A stretch of 64,000 bases of DNA from Peribacillus sp044761665 (GTDB lineage: Bacteria > Bacillota > Bacilli > Bacillales > DSM-1321), in assembly GCF_044761665.1 (NCBI RefSeq), contig NZ_JBIWCW010000013.1:14578-78577 (forward strand), written 5' to 3'. Under the pieces are notes generated by a model. That model did no database searches. It had not been told where the DNA came from and saw only the letters and a list, made by a program, of their open reading frames with translations. The position numbers and the translations under genes are program-made. Every line of letters begins with the position of its first letter. Position 1 is the stretch's first letter. Shown here piece after piece: positions 1 through 8,809 of the stretch.

Positions 1-108
1 CTGAAAGCGACGTCCGTTTTTAGTGTTGTTCTTCCTACGCTTTTCTTATTACTTTACGAGTTGATTAATTTAAGTAAGATGCCCTATTTGAAAATCAACT
101 CTTTTTGA
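1..108 (+). CDS. C-terminal end of a membrane-type protein (partial)
   Basis: A reading frame is open from the left edge and ends with TGA at 106-108, giving 35 residues. It has a hydrophobic stretch (FSVVLPTLFLLLYELI) that would form one membrane helix, followed by a short polar tail. The family cannot be named from so little sequence. It could also be a chance open frame; its main support is the amphipathic, helix-like composition. Confidence 0.25.
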   Translation: MKATSVFSVVLPTLFLLLYELINLSKMPYLKINSF

Positions 109-124
109 TTTCGATTAATAAACA

Positions 125-212
125 GTGTCATAACTTAAAAGATTTGACCCCCTTTTCGTAGTGTAGTAATATCAATAGATAGACAGGTGTCATAACTTAG
201 GGTTATAAGTGA
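125..212. promoter_or_regulatory. candidate res site of the serine resolvase
   Basis: The 13-mer GTGTCATAACTTA occurs at 125-137 and again at 187-199, in the same orientation, just upstream of the resolvase gene. Tn3-family resolvases bind subsites with TGTC...ATAA half-sites next to their own gene, so these are probable resolvase subsites, and they would also overlap the promoter. The second half of each subsite is poorly conserved, so the exact crossover site is not assigned. Confidence 0.45.
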
Positions 213-235
213 AGCGTAAAAAGGGGAAATAGAAC

Positions 236-796
236 ATGAAATACGGGTATGCAAGGGTTAGTACAGTTAGTCAGGATTTAGCAGCACAACTTCAAGCTTT
301 AGAAAAAGAGGGGTGTGAAAAAATTTATTCCGAAAAGTTCACGGGTACCAAATCGGATCGGCCGCAATTTCAAGAATTGCTTTCTTTGCTGCAAGTTGGG
401 GACACACTTGTCGTTACCAAGCTGGACCGTTTTGCAAGGTCCACAGTGGATGCTCTAAAGACAATAAAGTCATTATTTGAAAAAGGCGTAAAGGTACATA
501 TTTTGAATATGGGTCTGGTGGAGAATACACCAACAGGAAAATTGATTTTTAGTGTGATGAGTGCTTTTGCCGAGTTTGAACGGGATATGATTGTGGAGCG
601 AACTCAAGAAGGGAAAGCTATTGCGAAACTGCGTGAGGATTTTAGGGAAGGTAGGCCTAAAAAATTTAGTAAGACACAGATAGATCATGCACTACAGCTA
701 TTGAAAACAAATTCCTATAAGCAAGTGGAAAACATGACTGGTATTTCTAAAAGTACCCTTATAAGGGCTAAAAGAAAACGTAAGGTGATATTTTAA
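236..796 (+). CDS. serine recombinase, Tn3-type resolvase
   Basis: This is a site-specific serine recombinase of resolvase/invertase type, 186 residues, the usual length. The N-terminal catalytic domain starts YARVST with the nucleophile Ser9, and carries the arginine motif TKLDRFARS (Arg65, Arg68) and the FAEFERDMIVERT segment that leads into the long E helix. A C-terminal helix-turn-helix (about 140-186, ISKSTLIRAKRK) binds the res site. The ATG follows AAAGGGGAAA. The two repeated TGTCATAACTTA motifs directly upstream fit a res site. No transposase accompanies it in the window, so it either belongs to a transposon lying to the left or serves plasmid multimer resolution. Confidence 0.9.
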   Translation: MKYGYARVSTVSQDLAAQLQALEKEGCEKIYSEKFTGTKSDRPQFQELLSLLQVGDTLVVTKLDRFARSTVDALKTIKSLFEKGVKVHILNMGLVENTPTGKLIFSVMSAFAEFERDMIVERTQEGKAIAKLREDFREGRPKKFSKTQIDHALQLLKTNSYKQVENMTGISKSTLIRAKRKRKVIF

Positions 797-1148
797 AAAG
801 TGTATTCTATTGTTTATACAAGATAAATGGATTTGTTGAGTTTAAAATCGCATGATAATATATTTTGAGGATTTTAGATTTGGTTATGCAGGTTCTTTCC
901 TTGATTAGTGAAATAGAAAATTAGACTCAACATGGAAATAGTAGCGTGTGAAATAGATATACCTTTTAGAAAATGGTGTGTCGAAACCAGAAAGTTAACA
1001 GAGTTTAAGGAAACCTATAATGTTTGGAAGGTGGAGAGGTGATACACCAGGAATAAGAGTTTAAAAAGACGACATTTTATTTGTTTAATAAGGAAGAAGA
1101 AAAGGAGTTTATAAAAACATTATATATAATAGAAGAAACTCGTCAAAA
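797..1148. other. intergenic region, nothing recognised
   Basis: About 350 bp between the resolvase and the terminator of the leftward defence operon. A weak TTG-started frame begins at 1081 but runs into the 3' end of the opposing helicase gene and has no recognisable domain. No repeat or RNA structure stood out. Confidence 0.3.
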
Positions 1149-1180
1149 AAGACCTTTGCTCACAGGAGAAAGGCCTTCTT
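1149..1180 (-). terminator. terminator of the hamAB-like operon
   Basis: On the minus strand AAGGCCTTT and AAAGGTCTT form a nine-pair stem (one G-U pair) between 1177 and 1149, followed by a run of six T. It lies just beyond the stop of the helicase gene, as expected for an intrinsic terminator. Confidence 0.7.
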
Positions 1181-1181
1181 A

Positions 1182-4100
1182 TTATTTTAAAATGGTGAGT
1201 AGAGCATCCTCTATGTTTTTATTTATTTTTATCCCACTAATCTTCCCTTCAATTTTCCACAAGTTTAAAATTGATTTGACATTAGTATTTCTATGATTTT
1301 TTTCTGATAACTCAATAGAAATTTTTCTGGGAATCTCTAACTTTCTATATTCTATAGCTATTTCATTAGGTACTCCTAAGCGAAAATAACTAGATAAGGC
1401 TATGAAATTATCTGGCAATTTTATAGAGGTGGAATCTTCGTTTAAAATTATATTTATAATTGCGATATATGCAGTAGCTACATGGCTTACATTTCTTATA
1501 CCTTCTTTAATAATTTTTATAGTTTTGGCAACACTGCTTTGGCTACTTCTATTTAGTTTTTTTGGATTTAAATTGCCTATATGATTTTGATATAGAATAT
1601 TTGCTAATTCTAATATTGAAGAGCCAGTTATCCATCCTCTTAAAAATTTAATCATAACTTCATTGGTTATAAACAATTCATGGATGTTTTCTTGAATAAA
1701 GTTAATATCTAGTTTTGATATACATTCAAAAAACCAATCTATCCATATGGATTCGTCTTGATCAACTTTAAATAGTGTTTTCACTGATACTTGGTCTATA
1801 GTTCCTAAAATAACTTCAATAACACTCGCCTTATTTGCTGATTTAACAGCCGCTTTTAAAATTAGCTCTTTTTCTTCTGAATTAATGGTACCTAACCATG
1901 AATCCCATTTATTAAATACATAATCAAATGTTTTATCTTCTAAAAATTGTGTCGCTAAAGTTTTCTTTAATAAGTCCCTTCGGAGTGGTTTTGATTGAGC
2001 ACCGAGTACATTGGTCATTAAAGTAAAATTATCATCTACCCCGTCCGCATTTAATTCTTTTTCAGCTATTTCATGAATGATATTTAATAAACCTGAACTT
2101 GTTTTTTCAACACCATCAACTCTTTCAAGATAAGCTGTAGAATCAGCATCTAGTGAAAAACCTTTTTCTGAAGTTGTAGATGGATATTGTGGAACAACTA
2201 ATCCTAATGATTGTTGACCGAACCCGGGCCTACCTGCTCGTCCTAACATGTTAATTACTTCAGCTTTAGACAGTGATTTTGATTCAATATTAGAATGTTG
2301 TTTAGTAGTGTTAACAATTACGACTGAAGCAGCTAGGTTTAATCCTTGAGATATTGTACCTGTAGCACATAAAACCCCATTTGTACTTTTCTTGAAAAAC
2401 TCTTCAACTGCCAGTTGTTCTTCATTTATTAAAGCCTGTGTATGTATACCGATCCCATTTATAAGTCCAGCACTTAATTCGGATTCAAAACCTAACTCTT
2501 CTTTTGCTAATGTTAAATATGCTTTAGTAACTTCCGTTAAGATTTGTGGAAATACACCAATGCTTTTATGTTTATTTATTTCTGATAACAAGTGCCTAGT
2601 ACCTTGAGAAAAAACCAATACAGACATATTACTAGATGCTAAATAGTTTCCTAACTGTCTGGATATATCATTACCATAACCTTCTACAGTCCAATAGTCA
2701 CTAAATCGCCCTTTAACCTTTTTAAATCTAACTTCCATTTTAATTGGTAAATCTAACGGATAAGCTTCATTCCCATTTCCTAACCAGACATCTTGTACAC
2801 AAAAGTATAATTGTGTAATTAATTTAGTTTTATATGTTTTCTTTCCGCTATTTTCAGCTTCTTTTTTAGCCCTATTCATTTCTGTTTCAGGATGACTAAT
2901 AAAGCCTCTTAATGTTCTTGCAGGTCGCCATTTAGTATCAGTAATTGATAAATCATTCCCATTTAGGTTTTCTAACCACTTCTTTAACTTAGGAGAGTCA
3001 TCAATGAGAGCAGACATAATTAGAAAAGAAGCACCTGATAGCTGGGATATGCGGCTTAATAATAAATCTAAAAGTGCTCCTCTTGTCCCATGAAAAATAT
3101 TGTGAAATTCATCCACCACACAAAGATTACATCTTTCAACTAATTCTGTATTATTAGCAATTAAAGAAACACATTTTTCCGGAGTCATAACTAAGATAAC
3201 ATCTTCATTTTTTTTATTAATATTATCTTTGAAAATCTCATCTTCTTCAATTAGAATACTTTTTCCTTTACCATTGTTATGTATATCCATGATTTTTTTC
3301 ATATTTTTAGTGATTTGTCGGCAAAGAGCAAGAGTAGGAGCTAAATATATAACTACAGATCCACTTTGAAGATATGAAATCACTTTATGCTCTGCTATTA
3401 AACTTTTTCCTGTACCTGTCGGAATTGCTATAATATTATTTGTGTTTAGGGATAAAAGCCCTTTGGTTATGGCATCTTTATGAGGAGGCCATATAAGATA
3501 AAGTCTATTATTTATATAACGTTTCATATGAATCTTCCATATTTCTGGATCACAATGGGTAGGGTTTTTTAAAGTAGAGATTGCTCTTTCTTTTGATAGT
3601 TCTTCAAAAAGAAGTAATAATAATGTTAATAATGAAATAGTCTCTTGTCCACAGTCCCGAGAATTTCTATATAAATCTAATAAGTCAGAGTTGATATCAT
3701 TACTCCAATTATTATGAACATAGCAATACTCGTTTGAAAATTTATTTAAACAATTACTTAAATTCCATAAACAAGCTTGTCTACAATATTTATCTAACAA
3801 TTCAAAGTTATTTAAATTTGTGACAAGTGGTTCATCTACTTCAACATAAACAAGATGCATTTTTAATCTAGTGAAATTGTATAGTTGTTTCATAGTAATC
3901 TCTTCTAAGGTATTATTATTTAAAAATGCTAAATTTCCACTAAGTTGGCTGGTTATAGCTTCTGCATTAGGATCATAACCAGCAATGTAATAGAGTAAAG
4001 ATGAAATAATTCTATTTAAAAATCCATAATTATCTATGTCAATTTTAGTTTCATCGGAAAGGGGTGGAGATAAGGTTTCATAAGCATAAGCACAAACTAG

Positions 4101-4352
4101 AGCCGCTGATTCTTTTTCGTTGGAAGTCAAACTTTTATCAAATACAATCCTAAATAATAAGGATTCAGCTAAACGCTTTAGGGTTTCTGAATCATAATTT
4201 CCGTAAACTTCATTGTCATCAATGTTTCTGAGGTTTTTTTTTGAAGCCTCAATTGTTATTTGTAACAATAATTGTCGTATTTCTTCTCCATTAATATCCT
4301 CTAATAAGCTTGAAGCAACCTCATATCGTTCTTTAGCATATCTATCCAACAT
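1182..4352 (-). CDS. hamB: Hachiman-type SF2 helicase HamB (probable)
   Basis: A 1056-residue superfamily 2 helicase, probably the helicase half of a Hachiman anti-phage system. Visible motifs: motif I PTGTGKS (311-317), motif Ib-like TPEK (390-393), motif II DEFH (414-417), motif III SAL (447-449), a motif V-like GTISQGLNLA stretch, and motif VI MLGRAGRPGFG typical of Ski2-like enzymes. The first 290 residues are helical with no named domain, and a long C-terminal extension follows motif VI. The gene starts 11 bp inside the upstream nuclease-like gene, so the two are translationally coupled. In characterised Hachiman systems HamB surveys DNA and releases the nuclease HamA. Assignment rests on motif content and pairing; another nuclease-helicase defence family is possible. 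Confidence 0.75.
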   Translation of the reverse strand: MLDRYAKERYEVASSLLEDINGEEIRQLLLQITIEASKKNLRNIDDNEVYGNYDSETLKRLAESLLFRIVFDKSLTSNEKESAALVCAYAYETLSPPLSDETKIDIDNYGFLNRIISSLLYYIAGYDPNAEAITSQLSGNLAFLNNNTLEEITMKQLYNFTRLKMHLVYVEVDEPLVTNLNNFELLDKYCRQACLWNLSNCLNKFSNEYCYVHNNWSNDINSDLLDLYRNSRDCGQETISLLTLLLLLFEELSKERAISTLKNPTHCDPEIWKIHMKRYINNRLYLIWPPHKDAITKGLLSLNTNNIIAIPTGTGKSLIAEHKVISYLQSGSVVIYLAPTLALCRQITKNMKKIMDIHNNGKGKSILIEEDEIFKDNINKKNEDVILVMTPEKCVSLIANNTELVERCNLCVVDEFHNIFHGTRGALLDLLLSRISQLSGASFLIMSALIDDSPKLKKWLENLNGNDLSITDTKWRPARTLRGFISHPETEMNRAKKEAENSGKKTYKTKLITQLYFCVQDVWLGNGNEAYPLDLPIKMEVRFKKVKGRFSDYWTVEGYGNDISRQLGNYLASSNMSVLVFSQGTRHLLSEINKHKSIGVFPQILTEVTKAYLTLAKEELGFESELSAGLINGIGIHTQALINEEQLAVEEFFKKSTNGVLCATGTISQGLNLAASVVIVNTTKQHSNIESKSLSKAEVINMLGRAGRPGFGQQSLGLVVPQYPSTTSEKGFSLDADSTAYLERVDGVEKTSSGLLNIIHEIAEKELNADGVDDNFTLMTNVLGAQSKPLRRDLLKKTLATQFLEDKTFDYVFNKWDSWLGTINSEEKELILKAAVKSANKASVIEVILGTIDQVSVKTLFKVDQDESIWIDWFFECISKLDINFIQENIHELFITNEVMIKFLRGWITGSSILELANILYQNHIGNLNPKKLNRSSQSSVAKTIKIIKEGIRNVSHVATAYIAIINIILNEDSTSIKLPDNFIALSSYFRLGVPNEIAIEYRKLEIPRKISIELSEKNHRNTNVKSILNLWKIEGKISGIKINKNIEDALLTILK

Positions 4353-5271
4353 ATGTTTTCTGTTCCTTTTCTTTAATAAATTTAATAATTTTTTCTGAAA
4401 CTGCGTTATAGAAATTATCTAATCTTGCAGTGGAAATTGCTTCGCATTGTCTGAACTGAGCGTAGGCAACGTTAGGAGTATTTGTTTTAAAATCTCTAAA
4501 CTGTGAACCTAGTTTTGGCTTATTACTTCGATGTTCAATAGTTAATCTGTAAATTATTTTCTTCTTCCATAAAATATGTTGTGAAATTTTTGTACTTATT
4601 TTATCGTCGGGTGTTTCAAAACTATTAGCGACAGTTCTCATAACTTGTCTAATATCTGGCCAATGACTTCCACTATCAAACTTGTTAAAGGCACTAAGGG
4701 CTTCAAGTGTACCTTCTGCAGGTTTTTTTCGATTTTTAGATTCACCAATGACTAAATAATATTCATTATTTATTGTATCCTTAGCAATCGCAGCTAAATC
4801 TAATCCTTGTTTCTTGGAACTTAAATGCATATAGTGAATGCCTTGTAATGTAAAATTAAAAGGGTTGCATGCATGAATATTTTCTATTGAATGTAGCATT
4901 ACATGAGACATTAATTCTAAAATAAATGGATTTCTTTGATTTCTTATATATTCATCGAAAGTATGCTTATCTTCTGTATATTCTTTTCCTGTGAAATAAT
5001 TTTTTATCTCCTCGAGTGTTGTATCTTCAAATTCTTGATCAGGTAGCATTCTTTTGAGAGCACTGTAGGAAGTTTGCCATGCACCTGATTTAACAGTAAA
5101 ACATAAAGAGGCGACTAATAGTATTTGTTTCTCTGATTCAGAATCAAAATTCTTCAATTCAAATTCTAAATGAGAAGGATTTATAGAGTCAGGCCAATTT
5201 TTATGTTTAACGTCCCATAAAACATATAATTCCGTTACTAATTCTCCTACTGTTTTATTTAAATCTAACAA
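4342..5271 (-). CDS. hamA: Hachiman-type nuclease HamA (DUF1837-like, probable)
   Basis: A 309-residue protein with the layout of HamA/DUF1837. A mostly helical N-terminal half is followed by a PD-(D/E)xK-like nuclease core: GLDL with Asp158, then the strand YYLVIGESK with Glu177 and Lys179, about 20 residues later as the D...ExK fold requires. The start is TTG at 5271, preceded by GGGTG at good spacing. It overlaps the helicase gene by 11 bp and shares its operon and terminator. In studied Hachiman systems HamA degrades DNA once HamB senses damage or invading DNA. The gene pair and nuclease motif are seen; the defence role is inferred from the family. Confidence 0.72.
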   Translation of the reverse strand: MLDLNKTVGELVTELYVLWDVKHKNWPDSINPSHLEFELKNFDSESEKQILLVASLCFTVKSGAWQTSYSALKRMLPDQEFEDTTLEEIKNYFTGKEYTEDKHTFDEYIRNQRNPFILELMSHVMLHSIENIHACNPFNFTLQGIHYMHLSSKKQGLDLAAIAKDTINNEYYLVIGESKNRKKPAEGTLEALSAFNKFDSGSHWPDIRQVMRTVANSFETPDDKISTKISQHILWKKKIIYRLTIEHRSNKPKLGSQFRDFKTNTPNVAYAQFRQCEAISTARLDNFYNAVSEKIIKFIKEKEQKTYVG

Positions 5272-5536
5272 ATATCTTCACACCCTTTAGTTTCTCTATA
5301 AATATTTAGTAAATTGGACTAAATTAATCATTTTTTAATTTACATTATCTATGATATGGAAATTTTATTCCATACATTATAATTATAGGATAATTTAACT
5401 AAAAAGACACTATATATAATGAGATTCATAGTAATCGTAACCTACTGCAGTTATCTTAATTTGAAAACAATTTACATTAATTTTACAAATAGATGTAGAG
5501 TTTACATAATACATGTTATAAACACTCTCAAAAAGT
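5272..5536. other. AT-rich upstream region of the hamAB-like operon
   Basis: Very AT-rich spacer that must hold the leftward promoter of the nuclease-helicase operon. Several T/A-rich -10-like boxes are present, but no single -35/-10 pair stands out. No coding signal is seen. Confidence 0.3.
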
Positions 5537-5584
5537 AAGGTGCTGTCCCAAGTGTCATGATAATGACTTTTGGGATAGCACCTT
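5537..5584. terminator. long hairpin, probable bidirectional terminator
   Basis: AAGGTGCT-TCCCAA on one side and TTGGGA-AGCACCTT on the other form a stem of about 15 pairs around a 17-nt loop. The minus-strand exit carries TTTTT, so it can end the leftward catabolic operon about 250 bp beyond its last gene. Hairpins of this form are also common at IS ends in bacilli. The 5585-5831 stretch between it and the last gene shows nothing else. Confidence 0.55.
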
Positions 5585-5831
5585 TATAATCCAATTTCTT
5601 TAGAACCATTAGTATAATTTATCTTTCACAAGGTATAAGGTCTTTGTCACTGTAGCTTTTTTAATTGGCATCATAGAGTGTTTTTGAAATATATAGCTTA
5701 TTTATTATTTTAATGTTGCGAAGAGAAGGTTGGTTCTCTTGCATAGACATTAGTATGGCTATTATGACGATTACAACCAAAGATACTCGGTTAAAATTAA
5801 AATAGTTATATCATGAACTTTTGTGATGATA

Positions 5832-6257
5832 CTAATTGCTAACTAATGCTAGTTCTTCAAAAGCTTTAATTGCTGCCTCGGCAACTTGAATATCATTTGG
5901 GACGCTACTGCCACTTACGCCGACAGCACCAATGACTTTTCCATCTTTAACGAGTGGGATTCCTCCACCAAAAACGACTATTCTTCCATTATTGGTTGTG
6001 TTTAAGCCAAATAGTTCAGCATTAGGAGTAGTGGCATTGGCTAATGCTGATGTTGGCATTTTTAATGCTACAGAAGTCCAAGCTTTGTTTTGAGCTATAC
6101 TTATACTGGCTAACCAAGCGTCATCCATACGATGAACAGCAAGTAAATTTCCACCTTCATCTACAATAGAGATTACCATAGATAGATTAAGGTTATTTGC
6201 TTTTTGTTCTGCTGCGGCAATTAAATGCTTTGCTAATTTTAAAGTTAATTTATTCAT
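5832..6257 (-). CDS. GlcG/HbpS-family (DUF336) protein
   Basis: A 141-residue protein of the GlcG/HbpS (DUF336) family, last gene of the leftward catabolic operon. Family features seen are the opening LTLKLAKHLIAAAEQKANN, the SIVDEGGNLLAVHRMDDAWLASISIA strand-helix block, the glycine-rich NNGRIVVFGGGIPL, and the closing GAVGVSGSSVPNDIQVAEAA. The ATG has GGAGG six bases upstream. Members are found beside many oxidative catabolic genes; their biochemical role there is unsettled (some bind haem or cobalamin, others are proposed tautomerases or chaperones). Here it probably acts on, or carries, an intermediate of the monooxygenase pathway upstream. Confidence 0.85.
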   Translation of the reverse strand: MNKLTLKLAKHLIAAAEQKANNLNLSMVISIVDEGGNLLAVHRMDDAWLASISIAQNKAWTSVALKMPTSALANATTPNAELFGLNTTNNGRIVVFGGGIPLVKDGKVIGAVGVSGSSVPNDIQVAEAAIKAFEELALVSN

Positions 6258-6295
6258 GAGAATCCTCCTATTAATTCTTAAAATATAATGGATTG

Positions 6296-7564
6296 TTACA
6301 CTAGTTCTTGATCAATCTTAAGGATGCTTTGTAACATTAGGTTACCGGCTTTTTCAATGTCATCAGCATGACTATATTCTTCTGGACAATGACTTTTTCC
6401 ATCAATACTTTTAACGAAAATCATGACTGACTTTGATATTGTTGACATATGTGCAGCATCATGTACGGCCATGCTCGAGAAAGTCATATATGGTTCTGAC
6501 ATCTCCTGTGCTGTTTTCTGGAGGATGTGAACAAGGTCGTAATCTAAGTCAACCGGTTTTTGATTTAGGAAAACTTCCTGGTGAACGTTTACTTTTCTTT
6601 TTTTAGCGATGGATTGCCAACTTTCTTGAATTGTTTGTATCGCCTTCTCTATTTGTTCTTCTGAACTTCCTCTTATTTCAAAGATAAAGTTAACTAATCC
6701 GGGGATAATGTTCGCTGTATTTGGAGATACATTCAATGTACCGACCGTTCCGACGACACCATTGTCAATGTTATTACAATAACGTTCGATTGAAAGAATC
6801 ATTTCTGCGGTAGCTGTTAGTGCATCTTTCCGATCTTCCATCAATGTTGTTCCAGAGTGATTCGATTCTCCATTCACTTTTACCTTACTTCGATACGTCC
6901 CAACCACTTTATCTATTACTGCCACGGCAATGTTATTTCTTTCTAATCTCTTACCTTGTTCGATGTGAAGTTCAATAAACACCTTTTTACTTTTTCGCAT
7001 TTCCTCCATTTTTGCAAATTGATTAAGATCCCCGCCAACTTTTTTAAGTTCCGAATGAAGTGAATTTCCTTTTGTGTCATAGATATTCTGTAATTTGTCA
7101 GCTGTTAAGCTCCCCACAAATGATCGACTACCAAAAGTGGATAGATTAAAATCGTTTGTTTCTTCTGCAGTAAAAGAGACAATTTCAAGATCATGATTCA
7201 GCGTGATATTATGGTCAATCATTGTTTGTATTATTTCTTTTGCCATAAGAACACCTAAGGGTCCATCATATTCCCCCCCATTGGGAACAGAATCTAAATG
7301 GGAGCCGATAACAATGCTGCCTTTTTTCTTTTGATTGCCTTTTTTTATTCCCCATATATTGGCGGCACCATCTATGTTTACTTCTAATCCAATGCTTTCT
7401 AATTCTTGGATTAATAAAGTACGTACATCGTGGTCAGCTATAGAGAAACTGGGTCGTGTCACACCACCTTGAAGGGTTTTCCCATATTGTGCATATTTAT
7501 GGATATCAGACAATAATCTATTACTATTTATCTGAACATCTACTTTGTTTGTAAAATTCCTCAA
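6296..7564 (-). CDS. M20-family N-carbamoyl amino acid / allantoate-type amidohydrolase
   Basis: A Zn-dependent amidase of the M20 HyuC/AllC/beta-ureidopropionase group, about 420 residues. The metal site is readable in order: GSHLDSVPNGGEYDGPLG (His and bridging Asp), SFTAEETNDF (Glu pair), ELHIEQGKRLE (His), and the C-terminal DAAHMS (His). The lid domain contains the substrate-site stretch NHSGTT. AGGTG lies six bases before TTG 7564, so that start is preferred over an upstream TTG at 7579. These enzymes cleave N-carbamoyl or N-formyl/amide C-N bonds, so here it probably opens or deacylates a nitrogen-containing product of ring oxidation and releases ammonia or CO2. The substrate is not known from sequence. 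Confidence 0.85.
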   Translation of the reverse strand: MRNFTNKVDVQINSNRLLSDIHKYAQYGKTLQGGVTRPSFSIADHDVRTLLIQELESIGLEVNIDGAANIWGIKKGNQKKKGSIVIGSHLDSVPNGGEYDGPLGVLMAKEIIQTMIDHNITLNHDLEIVSFTAEETNDFNLSTFGSRSFVGSLTADKLQNIYDTKGNSLHSELKKVGGDLNQFAKMEEMRKSKKVFIELHIEQGKRLERNNIAVAVIDKVVGTYRSKVKVNGESNHSGTTLMEDRKDALTATAEMILSIERYCNNIDNGVVGTVGTLNVSPNTANIIPGLVNFIFEIRGSSEEQIEKAIQTIQESWQSIAKKRKVNVHQEVFLNQKPVDLDYDLVHILQKTAQEMSEPYMTFSSMAVHDAAHMSTISKSVMIFVKSIDGKSHCPEEYSHADDIEKAGNLMLQSILKIDQELV

Positions 7565-7589
7565 GTGTTTCACCTGCAATTCTCATAAT

Positions 7590-8279
7590 CTATTTATCAC
7601 CGATTACACCGTAGGAAGGGGCTTGTTCTGGTTGAATTGCTCTTGTTTTATAGTCTTCTGCTTGATGTTTATAAATATCCCATAGCTTTTTTAAATCTTT
7701 AAGAGGATGGTCGCTGTCATCGACACGTAAGTCTATATAAGCAAAAGGGATATCCGGTAGATAAACAAGAAGGGCGATGGAGCGTTCTTGATCTAACTCA
7801 CCCCCCAAGTCAAAACCAACTTCAAGTGATGCTATTAAGCGATCGGCTAGAGAAAGATCTGTCCTTTTTATAAAGTAATTCCCCATTGCTGTTGGTATCA
7901 CCGCATCACTTAAAAGATTACCAATACATGCAACGTTGTTTGCAAAAAATTCCCCGTGAATCCCAAGGGCCTTTTCACCAGTAAACACACTAGCTTCGCC
8001 ATGAGAGTCTACGACAGCTAGTTGTCTAAACTCTGGAAAATCCGAGGCTGTTTTCATTGTTCGAATTGCGGCCTGTGCATTATAACCTTGCTCTAAAGTA
8101 GAAAGTCCAATGTCTGCTAGACGAGGGTCTGTTACATTTTGGGTTAGTACTATTCCTACATTCGATTTAATCCAAGGACATCTGGCTCCAACAGCTGGAC
8201 TACTTGAGGTAACGATAGCGCCTAAAGCGTTTGTAGACTCACAACGTCCTGCAATTGAAAATGTGCTAGTTATTTTCAT
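7590..8279 (-). CDS. DUF1028-family Ntn-hydrolase-like protein
   Basis: A 229-residue DUF1028 protein. It begins TSTFSIAGRC close to the N-terminus as in the family and has the conserved blocks GARCPWIKSNVGIVLTQ, RQLAVVDSHGEASVFTG, the ACIGNLL segment and a C-terminal LVYLPDIPFAYIDLRVDD. GGGAG precedes the ATG at 8279, which is preferred over an in-frame ATG six codons upstream. DUF1028 has an Ntn-hydrolase-like fold and often sits in amide or uric-acid-like catabolic operons beside RidA and M20 enzymes. It is a second candidate hydrolase for this pathway. Confidence 0.85.
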   Translation of the reverse strand: MKITSTFSIAGRCESTNALGAIVTSSSPAVGARCPWIKSNVGIVLTQNVTDPRLADIGLSTLEQGYNAQAAIRTMKTASDFPEFRQLAVVDSHGEASVFTGEKALGIHGEFFANNVACIGNLLSDAVIPTAMGNYFIKRTDLSLADRLIASLEVGFDLGGELDQERSIALLVYLPDIPFAYIDLRVDDSDHPLKDLKKLWDIYKHQAEDYKTRAIQPEQAPSYGVIGDK

Positions 8280-8356
8280 GGGAAATCTCCCTTCCAATAA
8301 AAGTAGGAAATGATTACTTCTTTTTTATTCGTAAGTTCTATAAAATTTTTCTATTA

Positions 8357-8788
8357 CTATTCTTTATCGTTAATTACAGCTTCAACATCAATTTCTACCA
8401 ACATTTCTGGAAGTGCTAGACCTTGAACGACAAGGCCAGTACTAACTGGATACACACCTTTAAAGTGTTTGGCAATCACACTGTATACTTCTTTTCGATA
8501 AGAACGATCTGTTACATAGGTAGTTAGTTTACATACATCTTCCATCTTTCCGCCAGCTTCTTCAAGAAGCTGTTTTATACAGCGACAGGCGTTTTCTGTT
8601 TGTTCAACAACATCATTTTCTCCATGGAAATTACCTTCTAAATCAAAAGCTGTTTGACCTCTCATATAAATATGATTTCCAGCACGGACGACCATACTAA
8701 ATTCATTTGTAACATGGTGAGATTCTTCACCCATGTGGGAAGGATAAAATTTATTTGTCTCGAATTTATGGTAACGTTTAATTTCCAT
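8357..8788 (-). CDS. RidA/YjgF-family enamine-imine deaminase
   Basis: A 143-residue RidA-superfamily protein. Seen are HIYMRGQTAFDLEGNF, the run of helix residues QTENACRCIKQLLEEAGGKMEDVCKLTTYVTD, and PVSTGLVVQGLALPEMLVEIDVEAV. The catalytic Arg of true RidA (in the C-terminal RxxxxV.ALP block) appears replaced, since the segment reads VSTGLVVQGLALP. It may therefore be one of the Rid subfamilies (Rid4-7 type) with a different or lost deaminase activity. GGAG precedes the ATG. Comparable proteins act in the uracil Rut pathway and in aminomuconate pathways on reactive enamines or ring-opened amides. Confidence 0.85.
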   Translation of the reverse strand: MEIKRYHKFETNKFYPSHMGEESHHVTNEFSMVVRAGNHIYMRGQTAFDLEGNFHGENDVVEQTENACRCIKQLLEEAGGKMEDVCKLTTYVTDRSYRKEVYSVIAKHFKGVYPVSTGLVVQGLALPEMLVEIDVEAVINDKE

Positions 8789-8809
8789 TTGATATTCTCC
8801 TTTCGGTTT

